Below are positions 9,596 through 19,499 of a stretch of 64,000 nucleotides of DNA, piece after piece; within the stretch, counting starts at the first letter, position 1; every line of letters begins with the position of its first letter. Location of the stretch: the NCBI GenBank assembly GCA_033762255.1, contig JANRLT010000044.1, forward strand, positions 62,001 to 126,000, written 5' to 3'. The notes under the pieces are model-generated. The model was given only the letters and a program-made list of their open reading frames with translations, did not search any database and had not been told where the DNA came from. The DNA is from Pirellulales bacterium. Its GTDB lineage: Bacteria > Planctomycetota > Planctomycetia > Pirellulales > JALHPA01. The position numbers were made by a program, and so were the translations under genes.

Positions 9596-10036
9596 CTATG
9601 CGGAGATCCGCAGACGCGCCGGTTCCTGGTCCAATTCATACTGCACCGACAGATCATTATTGGCGATCACCTGCCGACCCACCCGACGCTCTTCATGAAT
9701 CACCAATGGCGCCCGCAAATTCAGCGTCATCCCCCGCTCGTTTTTTCCCACGATTACCAGCACCTGGGCCTGCGACAGATCGTCCAGGGCCAGCGGCAAT
9801 AGTTCTCCGCGGGAAACGCGCAATTGATAATCCGGGACAAAACGCCGGGGACTCACCACGGCAAATGCCAAATCGGCCTGGGTAAGGCTTTGCAGCCAAC
9901 CAAGGGCCTCATTTGTGGCATCCGCCAGCAGCACCCAGTGGCGGCACTCTTCCATTCCAAGCAAGCCGTTGGGAAACAGCAGGACGTCGTCGGCCCGCAT
10001 CTCCACGCGGCCAAATCGTGTGGTCATAACCAACAT
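9596..10036 (-). CDS. fliW: Flagellar assembly factor FliW
   Basis: FliW binds CsrA and flagellin in a partner switch that couples flagellin synthesis to export. The 146-residue protein has the family pattern TTRFGRVEMRADDVLLFPNGLLGMEE near the start (split here: TTRFGRVEM, then FPNGLLGMEE), FAVVSPRRFVPDY mid-protein and NLRAPLVI towards the end. GGAGG lies five bases before the ATG at 10036, which overrules a longer reading from 10201. It is followed 224 bases later by csrA on the same strand. Confidence 0.93.
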   Translation of the reverse strand: MLVMTTRFGRVEMRADDVLLFPNGLLGMEECRHWVLLADATNEALGWLQSLTQADLAFAVVSPRRFVPDYQLRVSRGELLPLALDDLSQAQVLVIVGKNERGMTLNLRAPLVIHEERRVGRQVIANNDLSVQYELDQEPARLRISA

Positions 10037-10258
10037 GGCAACCTCCGTGTAACCATTAAATCCGGTAGGCACAATCCCGTTGCAAAGCAGGCTCGCCTTC
10101 CTTGCAAGCACCCACCGGCGAAAGAAATCTAGCTCCCGTTGGGGGAACACCCCATTCATCGGAAAGAATGATAGCTTTGGTAAAAGAAAAAAATGCGGCA
10201 AACTAGAAAATTTGGATAATCCGCAATGAATGGGGGTTTATGGGGCCATGGAAAAACT

Positions 10259-10924
10259 TTACTGGCTGGAAGCCGTGTATTCAGTAGGGTCGGCCACACC
10301 CGCCAAGGCAAAGGCTTCCTTCCGTTCGGTACAGGTGCCGCACATGCCGCAATGCTGTGCTCCCCCCTCATAACAGGACCAGGTTTGACTAAAGTCCACC
10401 CCCAGGGCAGCTCCACGCCGGACAATCTGGGCCTTGGTAAGCTGGAGGTAGGGGGTGTGGAGAAGCAAGGGATGCCAGTCGGCCAACCGCAGGGCGGATT
10501 GCATGGCGTCCACAAATTCTGGTCGGCAATCGGGATAAATGGTGTGATCACCGGTGTGCGCGCCGTAGGAGACGCGGTCGGCCCGCAAACTGATCGCCCA
10601 ACCCGCCGCCACAGCCAACATGATCATGTTGCGATTGGGAACGACGGTCAGCTTCATCGATTCGGCGGCATAGTGTCCATGCGGCACGGCAATTTCGGGG
10701 GAGGTTTGGCTTGATCCAGCCAAAAACGGCACCAAGGGAGATAAATCCGCGATTTGCCATTCGACCCCAGTCGTTTTGGAAATTTTTTCCGCGTGGATTA
10801 ATTCCCGCCGATGCCGTTGGCCATAGTCGATGGAAAGCGCGACAACCTGGTCCCCCTGGTCCAATAAATCATGCAGCAAGACCGTGGAATCCAAACCTCC
10901 CGAGTAAATTAGCACCGTTTTCAT
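10259..10924 (-). CDS. queC: 7-cyano-7-deazaguanine synthase QueC
   Basis: ATP-dependent enzyme converting 7-carboxy-7-deazaguanine to preQ0 in queuosine biosynthesis. The 221-residue protein has the PP-loop SGGLDST at residues 8-14, the [11 protein letters not shown] segment, the PNRN(M) segment, and a C-terminal zinc site built from [13 protein letters not shown]. Length is usual for the family. No clear Shine-Dalgarno precedes the ATG, and I see no preQ1 riboswitch upstream. It probably shares only orientation, not function, with the flagellar genes. Confidence 0.95.
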   Translation of the reverse strand: MKTVLIYSGGLDSTVLLHDLLDQGDQVVALSIDYGQRHRRELIHAEKISKTTGVEWQIADLSPLVPFLAGSSQTSPEIAVPHGHYAAESMKLTVVPNRNMIMLAVAAGWAISLRADRVSYGAHTGDHTIYPDCRPEFVDAMQSALRLADWHPLLLHTPYLQLTKAQIVRRGAALGVDFSQTWSCYEGGAQHCGMCGTCTERKEAFALAGVADPTEYTASSQ

Positions 10925-11255
10925 AGGGCAAAAACTCTAATGGCAAAGGGGGTATGACAGAAATTTTAGCACAATTCTCACATTCCCCGAACAGTTTGCC
11001 AATGCCGAGTGTCTCTGGTTTTATAGCGGAAAACGCGTTCAATTTTTGATTCTAGGACGTGGGGGAGGCATTGAAATTCCCCGCCAGATTCACTAGCTGT
11101 CAGAATTGATCCTGGGTAGAATAAGATTAGAACCGGAAGCGGACGCTTTGTCTAACGGCGCCTCGCGAGCGGGAATTCCCTGCCCACCGCCGTGTCCACG
11201 CGTCAGCGTCACGGTCGCGTATTCCCTCCACCGTATTTTTTTTGGGAGGCAGGGC

Positions 11256-11894
11256 ATGGTTGCGGCAGGTCAGATAAATTCCCTTAGCGCCAGTGTGTTG
11301 GTGCTCAATCGCTTTTATATGGCGGTGCACATTATCAATGTGCGGCGGGCATTGGCGCTATTGTGCCGCGAATTGGCCGAAGTCATCCATCTTGAGGATG
11401 AGGGAACATACGGCAACTACAATTTTGAAAGCTGGCGCGAAATTAGCGCGCTCCGCGCGGAATTCAAGGAACCGCACGATGACTGGATCCAGGGAATCAG
11501 CTTTGAACTGCAGGTTCCCCGCGTGATCCGGCTGTTGGGCTACGACCGGGTCCCCAAAAGCACCGTTCGCTTTAACCGCCGCAATCTGTTTGCGCGGGAT
11601 GGAAACCTGTGCCAGTACTGCGGGCACAGCTTTCCCACCAGCGAATTGAGCCTGGACCACGTCATGCCCCGCAGCCGCGGTGGGGACACCTGCTGGGAAA
11701 ACATCGTTTGCGCATGCGTTTCCTGCAATGTTCGTAAAGGGGGTCGCACCCCGCAAGAGGCAGGCATGCGGCTGATCCGTCACCCGGTCAAGCCCAAGCG
11801 CAGCCCGCTGCTGGCCATGAAACTGGGAAATCCCAAGTATGAAAGCTGGAAAACCTTTTTGGACAATGCCTATTGGGAAGTCGACCTGAAATAA
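11256..11894 (+). CDS. HNH endonuclease family protein
   Basis: A 212-residue protein with a complete HNH fold in its second half: CQYC at residues 119-122, the LSLDHVMPRSRGG core with Asp134-His135, then a second CxxC (CVSCN). This type, with a helical N-terminal region around NVRRALALLCRELAEV, is common in planctomycetes and cyanobacteria as a stand-alone gene; its DNA target is unknown. GGAGG six bases before the ATG at 11256 sets the start. It stands alone, divergent from queC, and is followed by a terminator. Confidence 0.85.
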   Translation: MVAAGQINSLSASVLVLNRFYMAVHIINVRRALALLCRELAEVIHLEDEGTYGNYNFESWREISALRAEFKEPHDDWIQGISFELQVPRVIRLLGYDRVPKSTVRFNRRNLFARDGNLCQYCGHSFPTSELSLDHVMPRSRGGDTCWENIVCACVSCNVRKGGRTPQEAGMRLIRHPVKPKRSPLLAMKLGNPKYESWKTFLDNAYWEVDLK

Positions 11895-11985
11895 GCCCAG
11901 ACATTGCGGTGTAGGATTAGCTGTATTAACCAGGATTTCCTGTATTGTCTAGGATTGCCTGCGGTCTTTGCCGTCAATCACCTTT

Positions 11986-12028
11986 CCCCCCCGAAATGCC
12001 AAACGGCGTTTTGAGGGGGTTTGTTTTT
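11986..12028 (+). terminator. Terminator after the HNH gene
   Basis: CCCCC plus AAATGCC pairs with GGCGTTT plus GGGGG around an AAAC loop with a small internal bulge, followed by TTTGTTTTT. It is about 90 bases beyond the HNH stop. Confidence 0.8.
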
Positions 12029-12069
12029 ATCAATGAACGCCCGCAAAAAAATCAACAATCGTCGCTAGC

Positions 12070-12112
12070 GCAAGCCCCTCTTGCCGCAAAATGCGGCCTT
12101 TTTGGGGCTTGC
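12070..12112. repeat. Nested inverted repeat (stem-loop)
   Basis: GCAAGCCCC pairs with GGGGCTTGC, and inside it GCCGC pairs with GCGGC around AAAAT. There is no T-run after it, so it is a structured element in the 426-bp gap between the HNH gene and ahcY rather than a clear terminator. Confidence 0.65.
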
Positions 12113-12210
12113 CACCCTCTTGGGCCAAGGACCCCGTGACGATTCCTGGCAAATTCGTTAAACTAGGGCCTGAATTTCGGTCCTATGATTATACATGATT
12201 GCCCGCGTTT

Positions 12211-12255
12211 TAGCCCGCAGCGTTAGCCAGGTTAGCCCGCAGCGTTAGCCAGGGA
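12211..12255. repeat. Two tandem copies of the AGCCCGCAGCGTTAGCCAGG element
   Basis: TAGCCCGCAGCGTTAGCCAGG occurs at 12211 and again at 12233, 22 bp apart. A related pair is at 40500-40540, so this is a dispersed family. It lies in the ahcY leader, about 65 bases before the start codon. Confidence 0.85.
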
Positions 12256-12320
12256 CCCCAGCCTGCAATTTAACCACCCCCAGACAACACATCTCTTTTT
12301 TTACCCTAGGAGTTTTCCTC

Positions 12321-13634
12321 GTGCCCACTGTCGCTCAGCGTTTACCGTACAAAGTCAAGGACATCTCTCTGGCCGAGTGGGGCCGTCGCGAAATCACCCT
12401 GGCCGAAAACGAAATGCCGGGCCTGATGGCCCTACGTAAAAAATACGGCGCGACCAAACCGCTCAAGGGTGCCCGGATCGCCGGTTGCCTGCACATGACG
12501 ATTCAAACGGCCGTGCTGATCGAAACGCTCACCGCCCTCGGGGCGGATGTCACCTGGTCGAGCTGCAATATCTTTAGCACGCAGGATCATGCCGCCGCCG
12601 CCATCGCCGCCGCCGGCGTCCCCGTGTACGCCTGGAAGGGTATGAATGAGCAAGAATTCGACTGGTGTATTGAACAATCGCTGTATTTCAAGGGTGGCCA
12701 GCCGCTGAACATGATCCTGGACGATGGCGGCGACCTGACCAATATGGTTCACGACAAATATCCCGAACTGCTGGGCGAGATTCGCGGCCTGAGCGAAGAA
12801 ACCACCACCGGCGTCCATCGCCTGGCACAACGAGTGCAAAACGGCACGCTGAAGGTACCCGCGTTTAACGTGAATGACTCCGTCACCAAAAGCAAGTTTG
12901 ACAACCTGTACGGTTGCCGCGAATCACTGGCCGATGGCATCAAGCAAGCGCTCAATTACATGGTCGCGGGCAAAACCATCGTCGTCGCCGGTTATGGCGA
13001 CGTCGGCAAGGGGTGCGCCCACTCGATGCGGGGCTTGGGTGCCCGGGTGCTCATTACCGAAATCGACCCCATCAACGCCCTCCAAGCCGCGATGGAAGGG
13101 TACGAAGTCGTCACGATGGAGGACGCCGCCCCGGAGGCCCACGTCTTTGTCACGACCACCGGCTGCTGCGATATTATCCGCAGCGAACACATCCTGGCGA
13201 TGCGGAACGACGCCGTTATTTGCAACATTGGCCACTTTGACATCGAAATTGATGTGAATTGGTTGGTCAACAAGTCCGGCGCCAAAAAGACCGAAATCAA
13301 GCCGCAAGTCGACAAATACACGTTCCCCAACGGTAAATCGGTGATCCTGCTGGCCGAGGGACGATTGGTCAACCTGGGCTGTGCCAACGGACACCCTTCC
13401 TTTGTCATGTCCAACAGCTTTTGCAATCAGGTGCTGGCCCAAATCGAACTGTGGAACAACGCCGATAAGTACGAGCTAAAGGTGTACACCTTGCCAAAGG
13501 CCCTGGACGAGGAAGTGGCCCGCCTGCATCTGGACCACCTGGGGGCCAAGCTGACCACGCTGACGGCCAAACAGGCGGATTACCTGGGTATCCCCGCAAC
13601 CGGCCCATTCAAGCCGGAACATTACCGGTACTAG
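12321..13634 (+). CDS. ahcY: Adenosylhomocysteinase (SAH hydrolase)
   Basis: NAD-dependent cytosolic hydrolysis of S-adenosylhomocysteine to adenosine and homocysteine, completing the methyl cycle. The 437-residue protein is full length: substrate-site HMT ([11 protein letters not shown]) and [15 protein letters not shown] in the N-terminal part, DDGGD, the NAD-binding [19 protein letters not shown], and the C-terminal ending KPEHYRY. The start is GTG at 12321 with AGGAG eight bases upstream. No SAH or SAM riboswitch is recognisable in the leader. Downstream a small hairpin (GGCGACG/CGTCGCC, 13674-13690) may end the transcript weakly. Confidence 0.97.
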   Translation: MPTVAQRLPYKVKDISLAEWGRREITLAENEMPGLMALRKKYGATKPLKGARIAGCLHMTIQTAVLIETLTALGADVTWSSCNIFSTQDHAAAAIAAAGVPVYAWKGMNEQEFDWCIEQSLYFKGGQPLNMILDDGGDLTNMVHDKYPELLGEIRGLSEETTTGVHRLAQRVQNGTLKVPAFNVNDSVTKSKFDNLYGCRESLADGIKQALNYMVAGKTIVVAGYGDVGKGCAHSMRGLGARVLITEIDPINALQAAMEGYEVVTMEDAAPEAHVFVTTTGCCDIIRSEHILAMRNDAVICNIGHFDIEIDVNWLVNKSGAKKTEIKPQVDKYTFPNGKSVILLAEGRLVNLGCANGHPSFVMSNSFCNQVLAQIELWNNADKYELKVYTLPKALDEEVARLHLDHLGAKLTTLTAKQADYLGIPATGPFKPEHYRY

Positions 13635-14188
13635 GGGTTGAGCCGATCCCAAGCCAACTGTGCTGTATGTAGTGGCGACGTTCCGTCGCCATTTTGGGCG
13701 TGTTGGCATATCGTCCAGCCTATGTTTGGCATTTGAAATTGCTGGTAATAGGAATCTTGTGCGGGGGCAAAATTTGTTTTGCCCCCGTCAGCGACCTATA
13801 TTTCCTCGCTATGTTTGCAATTTGGCAAAACCAAAAGCGTATCACTTTTAACCAACCGTTAGCTTCATAAAGTGTTGTACAAGTTTTTCTGACCACTCTA
13901 AACTCATAAGCGCCACCCCGCACGAGCCTATTGTTAGCAAAATTTCTGGCTGGGGTTTGGGCGCATCGCAACTTTATCCTTCGCCGCTGCGCGGCTTTGG
14001 AAATTGTTAGATTATCACAACCGTGGGCTTGCGCCACACGGCTACAATCCTGCGCCGCTGCGCGGCTGTTCCCAACTCCCGTCTCCCATCTCCCGTCTCC
14101 CCCGCATTTGACAGACCCGCTCACACAATCTTAAAATCTCGCCAGGGGATCAAAGGGGAAATTACGCTTTTTGGGGGAGCATCCGCGC
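13635..14188. other. 554-bp gap with hairpins and dispersed repeats between ahcY and acs
   Basis: No gene seen. It contains a hairpin at 13674-13690 (GGCGACG/CGTCGCC), a perfect 11-bp stem at 13762-13787 (CGGGGGCAAAA/TTTTGCCCCCG), two copies of CGCCGCTGCGCGGCT (13982 and 14053), the element CCGTGGGCTTGCGCCACACGG (14021-14041) that recurs inverted at 22404-22430, and a short CCGTCTC run at 14075-14101 like the array at 46538-46680. Confidence 0.75.
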
Positions 14189-16141
14189 ATGTCAGAATCG
14201 TCCGGCCAGTTGGATACCATCCTGCGCGAGTCGCGCGTTTTTCCCCCTCCTGCGGAGTTTGCCCGCCAGGCGCGTATCGGCTCATGGCCCGAATACGAAA
14301 AACTTTACAACCTCGCCGCCGCCGATACCGAGGCCTTTTGGGCAGAGCAAGCCCGCGAACTGCACTGGTTTACCCCCTTTACCCAAACGCTCGTTTGGAA
14401 AGAGCCTTTCGCCCAGTGGTTTGTCGGCGGCAAAACCAACGCTAGCTATAACTGCCTGGACGCGCATTTGGGGACACCCCGCCAAAACCAAGCCGCGATC
14501 ATCTGGGAAGGGGAACCGGGGGAAGAACGGACGCTGACGTATCAACAACTGCATCACTTGGTGTGCAAATTTGCCAACGTGCTGCTAGACCGGGGTGTCA
14601 CGGCGGGGGATCGGGTCTCGATTTATATGCCCTTGGTGCCGGAACTAGCCGTGGCCATGCTGGCCTGCGCGCGGATCGGCGCGGTGCATTCGGTCATCTT
14701 TGGCGGGTTTTCCAGCGAGGCGATCGCCGACCGCAACAACGACGCCCAGGCCAAGTTGATCATCACCGCCGACCACGGCTGGCGGCGCGGGCAGCAACTG
14801 CCGCTCAAGGCCAACGTGGACGCCGCGCTGGCCAAATCCCCCTCTGTCCAGACCTGCATCGTGCTCCGGCGGTCGGGGGTGCATGTCCATATGGAACCGG
14901 GGCGGGATTTTTGGTGGCATGACCTGCTTGAGGACGCCCCCGCGCATTGCCCCGCTGTTCCGCTGGATAGCGAACATCCGCTGTTTATCCTGTATACCAG
15001 CGGTTCCACCGGCAAGCCCAAGGGAATCCAGCACACCACCGCGGGATACAACCTGTATGCCAAAAAGACATTTGAATGGGTGTTTGACCATCGCGACGGC
15101 GATACCTTTTGGTGCACGGCCGACGCGGGCTGGATCACCGGCCATAGTTACCTGGTCTATGGGCCGCTTTCCGCCGGAGCGACGTGCGTCATGTATGAAG
15201 GGGCGCCCAACTGGCCCGATGAGGGGCGGTTTTGGAAAATTATCGAAAAATATCGCGTTACCACGTTTTACACCGCCCCCACCGCGATCCGCTCGTTTAT
15301 CAAATGGGGGGACGCCTGGGTGGACAAATACGACCTCAGCTCGTTGCGGCTGCTGGGGAGCGTGGGGGAGGGGATCAATCCCGAAGCCTGGATGTGGTAC
15401 CACAAAAAGATCGGCGGCGAGCGCTGCCCCATTGTGGACACGTGGTGGCAGACCGAGACCGGCGGCATCATGCTGAGTCCCCTGCCAGGGGCCATAGCCA
15501 CCAAGCCCGGCAGTTGCACCAAGCCCCTGCCCGGCATATTGCCCGAGATTGTCGACGCGGCGGGGAATCCCGTTCCCCTGGGGCAGGGAGGGTGGTTGGT
15601 CATCAAAAAACCGTGGCCCGGCATGCTGCGCGGCATTTGGGGAGACAACGCCCGCTATCAAGAGCAGTATTGGAGCAAAGTGCCGCATAAATATTTGGCC
15701 GGGGATAACTGCCGTCAGGACGCGGATGGCTATTACTGGATCATGGGACGCATAGACGATGTGCTAAACGTGGCGGGGCACCGGCTGAGCACGATCGAGA
15801 TTGAAAGCGCGCTGGTCAGCCACGCAAACGTGGCGGAAGCGGCGGCGGTGGGCCGCCCGCATGAAATCAAGGGGGACGCGGTGGCGGTCTTCGTCGTGCT
15901 AAAAAGCGGCAATCCAGATGAATCCTTGCGGGCGGAATTAAAAAAGCACGTGCGCAAGGAGATCGGCGCGCTGGCCGTGCCGGACGATATTCGCTTTACC
16001 AACGCCCTGCCAAAGACCCGTTCGGGAAAGATCATGCGGCGGCTGCTGCGGGATATTGCCGCAGGCCGGGAATCGGTGGGGGACACCAGCACGCTAGAGG
16101 ATTATGGCGTGTTGGCCAAGCTGCGCGGGGACGAGGAATGA
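14189..16141 (+). CDS. acs: Acetyl-CoA synthetase (acetate-CoA ligase)
   Basis: Activates acetate to acetyl-CoA through acetyl-AMP. The 650-residue protein matches the family length. Visible are the AMP-binding P-loop [10 protein letters not shown] near residue 270, the [10 protein letters not shown] motif, the [17 protein letters not shown] hinge, and the C-terminal SGKIMRR, whose lysine (about residue 613) is the acetylation-controlled site in known enzymes. GGGGGAG nine bases before the ATG at 14189 sets the start; an in-frame TTG at 14171 would overlap that site. It converges with rpoN. Confidence 0.97.
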   Translation: MSESSGQLDTILRESRVFPPPAEFARQARIGSWPEYEKLYNLAAADTEAFWAEQARELHWFTPFTQTLVWKEPFAQWFVGGKTNASYNCLDAHLGTPRQNQAAIIWEGEPGEERTLTYQQLHHLVCKFANVLLDRGVTAGDRVSIYMPLVPELAVAMLACARIGAVHSVIFGGFSSEAIADRNNDAQAKLIITADHGWRRGQQLPLKANVDAALAKSPSVQTCIVLRRSGVHVHMEPGRDFWWHDLLEDAPAHCPAVPLDSEHPLFILYTSGSTGKPKGIQHTTAGYNLYAKKTFEWVFDHRDGDTFWCTADAGWITGHSYLVYGPLSAGATCVMYEGAPNWPDEGRFWKIIEKYRVTTFYTAPTAIRSFIKWGDAWVDKYDLSSLRLLGSVGEGINPEAWMWYHKKIGGERCPIVDTWWQTETGGIMLSPLPGAIATKPGSCTKPLPGILPEIVDAAGNPVPLGQGGWLVIKKPWPGMLRGIWGDNARYQEQYWSKVPHKYLAGDNCRQDADGYYWIMGRIDDVLNVAGHRLSTIEIESALVSHANVAEAAAVGRPHEIKGDAVAVFVVLKSGNPDESLRAELKKHVRKEIGALAVPDDIRFTNALPKTRSGKIMRRLLRDIAAGRESVGDTSTLEDYGVLAKLRGDEE

Positions 16142-16380
16142 TGTCAATTACTAATAGCAAATTTGTGTATCTAAATAAAAATTAACCTTTACCAATTGTT
16201 AGTAATCCTAGCGAGCGCCAAAAACGAGGGCTAACACCCAGCGGCTGATTAGCATCCCACAAATCTGTGGCTTATACAGAATGCCGTCGCTTGATTTTGA
16301 GCGATTAATGTCAGGCGAATAATCCCGGCCAACGCTGCCCGGCCGCCCGAATAAAATCTCGCCATGGCCGCGCGGGGACT

Positions 16381-18111
16381 TTAGTCCGTGGGGAGCACGG
16401 CGGTAGCATACTCATCCGCTTGGTCGGAATCCGTGTCTTCAGCGGTATAATCCACTACATGGCCATGCCGCGCGTGGGTCTCCCCCGTCAGCGAAGCGGC
16501 GGCAAGATGAGCGCCATCCGTATGGCCGTTATTCTCGACCGGATGATTTGTCCGCCCATTGCCATGATTGGCGGACGCGCGGCTTTTCGTGGTGTCTTCC
16601 AGGCTCCAATCGCGCCGCTGGCGCGAACTGGGAATGTTCATGGCCTTGCGATATTTCGTGATCGTGCGCCGCGCCACGGTAATACCATGCGTGGCGAGGG
16701 CTTCCACCAGTTCATCATCGGATAAGGGACTGGCTTTGTTTTCGTTGTCGATCACTTCCTGCAGTTTTAGCCGCACCGTGTCCCAGGCGACTTCCTCCCC
16801 GTCGGCGCTGACCGTCCCCCCCACAAAAAACCGCTTGAGCGGAAAAATCCCCCGCGGGGTTTGGATCCACTTGTCATCGACCGCGCGGCTGACCGTGGTG
16901 ACATGCACCCCCACCTTGTCGGCGATTTGCTGCATTTTCAGGGGTTCCAGCGACTCCGGCCCCCGGGTCAAAAAGGCAACCTGATGGTCAATGATCGCCT
17001 GGGCGACCTTGGTGAGGGTGCTGCGGCGCTGTTCAATCGCTTCGATCAGCCATTGCGCGGAGTTAATTTTACGCTTAATATATTCGCGGGTTTTTTCGTC
17101 CGCCTGGCCGCTCATGAGCAACTGGCGATAATAGGGACTGATGTATAAATTAGGCAGGCTGGTGTCTTCCAGGCGAATTTTATACGTGCCGTCCTCTTGC
17201 TGATCGATAAACAAATCCGGTGTGACATTGGGGGCGTGCACGCTTTGGTAAATGGCCCCCGGCTTGGGCTTGAGCCGACGCAATTCCCCCAATGCTTCCT
17301 GAATTTGTTCCAGCGTGTAGCCCGTTTTGCGCTGGATGGCGGGCATGCGGTTATTTTCCAGATCCTCCAGGTGGTTTGTCACCAGAGTCTTCATTTCCTC
17401 ATAGCAATGCATCTCGGGCTGCATTTGCAGCAGCAGGCATTCCCGCAGATCGCGCGCCCCGACACCGGCGGGGTCCAGCTTTTGGACGATGGCCAGGGCT
17501 TCCTTGGCCACGGCCAACTGGGTTAGGGGATTTACCGTGTTATCTCCGCCGAGCGCGATGCTCCCGGGCGGGTCGAGCAGATCCTCGAGTCGGCCTTGCA
17601 AATAGCCGTTGGGATCGAGGTTATATATAATCCGGTCGCACATCGCCCGCACGTCGTCGCGCATGTCAAAAAAGCTTAGCTGATCGTGCAAATGGTCATG
17701 CAGCGTCTCGGGACGGCTGACCATATTGGCCATCGTGTCGTGCTGCCGGTCGGATTCTTGGTCAATTCTGGCTGAAGAGGGACGAGTCCGTTCCTCAAAT
17801 GTATCGGGCCATTCCTCATCCAGGTTTACCAAGCGTTCAAAGTCGTCGGCATTGTCGTGGCGTTCGTCCACGATCAATTCCCGCTCTTCGATGGTGCGGG
17901 TGGACTCCGGCTCAATATTGGCTTCGGCCCCTTCGGGAGCGTCTTCGCGCTCCTCGACAATTTCCAGGGCTTCGTTTTCCTGGATTTCCTGTTCGATTCG
18001 TTCTTGCAATGCCAAGAGCGGCAATTGCAATATTTCCATCGACTGAATCATGCGCGGAGCCAGAATCTGTTTCTGGACCTGCCGCATTTCTTGTCCGAAG
18101 GAGAGCCGCAT
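16381..18111 (-). CDS. rpoN: RNA polymerase sigma-54 factor
   Basis: Alternative sigma factor needing AAA+ activators. The 576-residue protein has the Gln/Leu-rich region I (QVQKQILAPRMIQSMEILQL), an acidic region II, the core-binding part, the HTH segment KVGVHVTTVSRAV and the RpoN box ARRTITKYRKAMNIPSS. Sigma-54 proteins usually end soon after this box and run near 480 residues; here about 75 low-complexity residues rich in His, Asn, Thr and Asp follow, an unusual tail. The ribosome binding site is weak. A 239-bp gap with no gene separates it from acs. Confidence 0.96.
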   Translation of the reverse strand: MRLSFGQEMRQVQKQILAPRMIQSMEILQLPLLALQERIEQEIQENEALEIVEEREDAPEGAEANIEPESTRTIEERELIVDERHDNADDFERLVNLDEEWPDTFEERTRPSSARIDQESDRQHDTMANMVSRPETLHDHLHDQLSFFDMRDDVRAMCDRIIYNLDPNGYLQGRLEDLLDPPGSIALGGDNTVNPLTQLAVAKEALAIVQKLDPAGVGARDLRECLLLQMQPEMHCYEEMKTLVTNHLEDLENNRMPAIQRKTGYTLEQIQEALGELRRLKPKPGAIYQSVHAPNVTPDLFIDQQEDGTYKIRLEDTSLPNLYISPYYRQLLMSGQADEKTREYIKRKINSAQWLIEAIEQRRSTLTKVAQAIIDHQVAFLTRGPESLEPLKMQQIADKVGVHVTTVSRAVDDKWIQTPRGIFPLKRFFVGGTVSADGEEVAWDTVRLKLQEVIDNENKASPLSDDELVEALATHGITVARRTITKYRKAMNIPSSRQRRDWSLEDTTKSRASANHGNGRTNHPVENNGHTDGAHLAAASLTGETHARHGHVVDYTAEDTDSDQADEYATAVLPTD

Positions 18112-18358
18112 TATGATTTCAGCCTGTGTTAAACTTCAAAAATTGTTCTCTTGCGGGACTTCGCCGCTCATTCACCTAACATCCCGACCAATCCGACCGA
18201 TCCTGGTCCACTTTTCCCCGGTAATCACCCGGCCGCCGAATATGAATTTTTATATTCCGGCGTTCGGATATTCCCGTGGAATTAGTACTCTCGCCCCACA
18301 ACCCTAAGTCTACCTTGCAATTTCCGTTCCCGCGATAAATTTGCGCGGGGGATTTTAG

Positions 18359-18958
18359 CTAAAATTTTTGCCGTCCGGTCAGCGCGTCGGCCAAAATCTC
18401 TTTATTAGCAAACTCTAACACGCTGCCCGAAGTAATCCCCCGCGCCAGTCGGGTGATCTGTACGGGAAATTCCGCTAGCATGTTCGAAATCAACAGGGCT
18501 GTCCCGTCCCCTTCCAGGGTCGGATTGGTCCCCATGATAATTTCCGCAAAGCTACCCTGTCGGACCCGTTCGATCAAAGGCTCTATCGTTAATTGATCGG
18601 CGTGGACCCCTTCTAGCGGAGCCACCCGTCCTAACAGCACATGGTACAGCCCCTTGTAGGTTCCGGAATTTTCCAAGGCGATCAGGTCGCGCGGTTGCTC
18701 AACCACGCACAATAAAGTTTGATCACGTTTTGGGTCGCTGCAAATTGTGCATCTTTCCCCTTCTGCCAAATTATAACAAACAGAACAGTAGCGGACGTTC
18801 TCGCGCACATTCCGAATCGCCTCCGACAAAGCCAAGGCGTCAGCTTTGTTTACCCGCAAGATATGGTAACAAATCCTCTCTGCGGATTTTCGTCCGATCC
18901 CGGGCAGTTTGGCCAGTTCTTCGATCAAGCGGGTGACGGACTCGGTAAGTTGCGCCAT
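18359..18958 (-). CDS. recR: Recombination mediator RecR
   Basis: Part of the RecFOR pathway, loading RecA on SSB-coated gapped DNA. The 199-residue protein shows the helix-hairpin-helix LPGIGRKSAERICYHIL, the zinc finger CSVCYNLAEGERCTIC and the Toprim domain (CVVEQPRDLIALE, later MGTNPTLEGDGTA). Length is normal. It is the last gene of the dnaX-ybaB-recR cluster, 100 bases after ybaB. Confidence 0.96.
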   Translation of the reverse strand: MAQLTESVTRLIEELAKLPGIGRKSAERICYHILRVNKADALALSEAIRNVRENVRYCSVCYNLAEGERCTICSDPKRDQTLLCVVEQPRDLIALENSGTYKGLYHVLLGRVAPLEGVHADQLTIEPLIERVRQGSFAEIIMGTNPTLEGDGTALLISNMLAEFPVQITRLARGITSGSVLEFANKEILADALTGRQKF

Positions 18959-19058
18959 GAATCAGAAAATCCGTTAAAAATAATTCTGCATCCAATCCGG
19001 TAGTGACTTCAATCCATCCAGTTTCGCCGTCGCGGGGTAAATCATTCCATCCACAGGA

Positions 19059-19418
19059 TTACGGGGATTGCTCTCCGGCAATTTTGTTAATGATATCTTT
19101 GAGTCCCGGCATATCGCCCATGCCGGACATTTCCGACAGCGCCTCGGCATGAAGTTCCTTGGCCTTTGTTAAAGCGGCATTTATGGCGGCTGGGAGTAAA
19201 TCCTCAATCAACTCCTGGTCTTGATCGGCAATCAGCCCGGGATCCAGCGTTACCCGCAAAATCTGGCCCAGGCCGTTGGCCTCGACCGTGACAAAATCCC
19301 CCCCCGCCTTGCCGATGGCTTTTTTTTGCTTGAGAGATTCAGTGACATCCTGCATTTTAGCGCGAATGCCCTGAAAATTGGCCAGCAAGCTGGCCATGTT
19401 AGAGATTCCTTTAAACAT
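19059..19418 (-). CDS. YbaB/EbfC family nucleoid-associated protein
   Basis: Small DNA-binding protein, 119 residues, with the family pattern A.M..VTESLKQKKAIGKAGGDFVTVEANGLGQI and a C-terminal INKIAGE stretch. The start MFKGISN matches the usual family N-terminus; an internal ATG at 19397 has AAAGGA in front of it and could be used instead. Position between dnaX and recR is the classical arrangement. Confidence 0.92.
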   Translation of the reverse strand: MFKGISNMASLLANFQGIRAKMQDVTESLKQKKAIGKAGGDFVTVEANGLGQILRVTLDPGLIADQDQELIEDLLPAAINAALTKAKELHAEALSEMSGMGDMPGLKDIINKIAGEQSP

Positions 19419-19499
19419 GGCGTTTACTCATGTGATAAATGACATTAACGATTTGGCAAACAGCATGCCAAAGCTATCGAAAATTTGAAAAAATCGAAA

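Noticed and set aside
10925-11105. preQ1 riboswitch upstream of queC
   Set aside because: No recognisable preQ1 aptamer or A-rich tail next to a stem in the queC leader.
12140-12320. SAH or SAM riboswitch in the ahcY leader
   Set aside because: The structure in this region is explained by two tandem dispersed repeats; no known aptamer core is visible.
14645-15688. 347-codon open frame antisense to acs
   Set aside because: A shadow of acs, whose codons and motifs are intact on the plus strand; the product is low-complexity Gly/Pro/Arg sequence.
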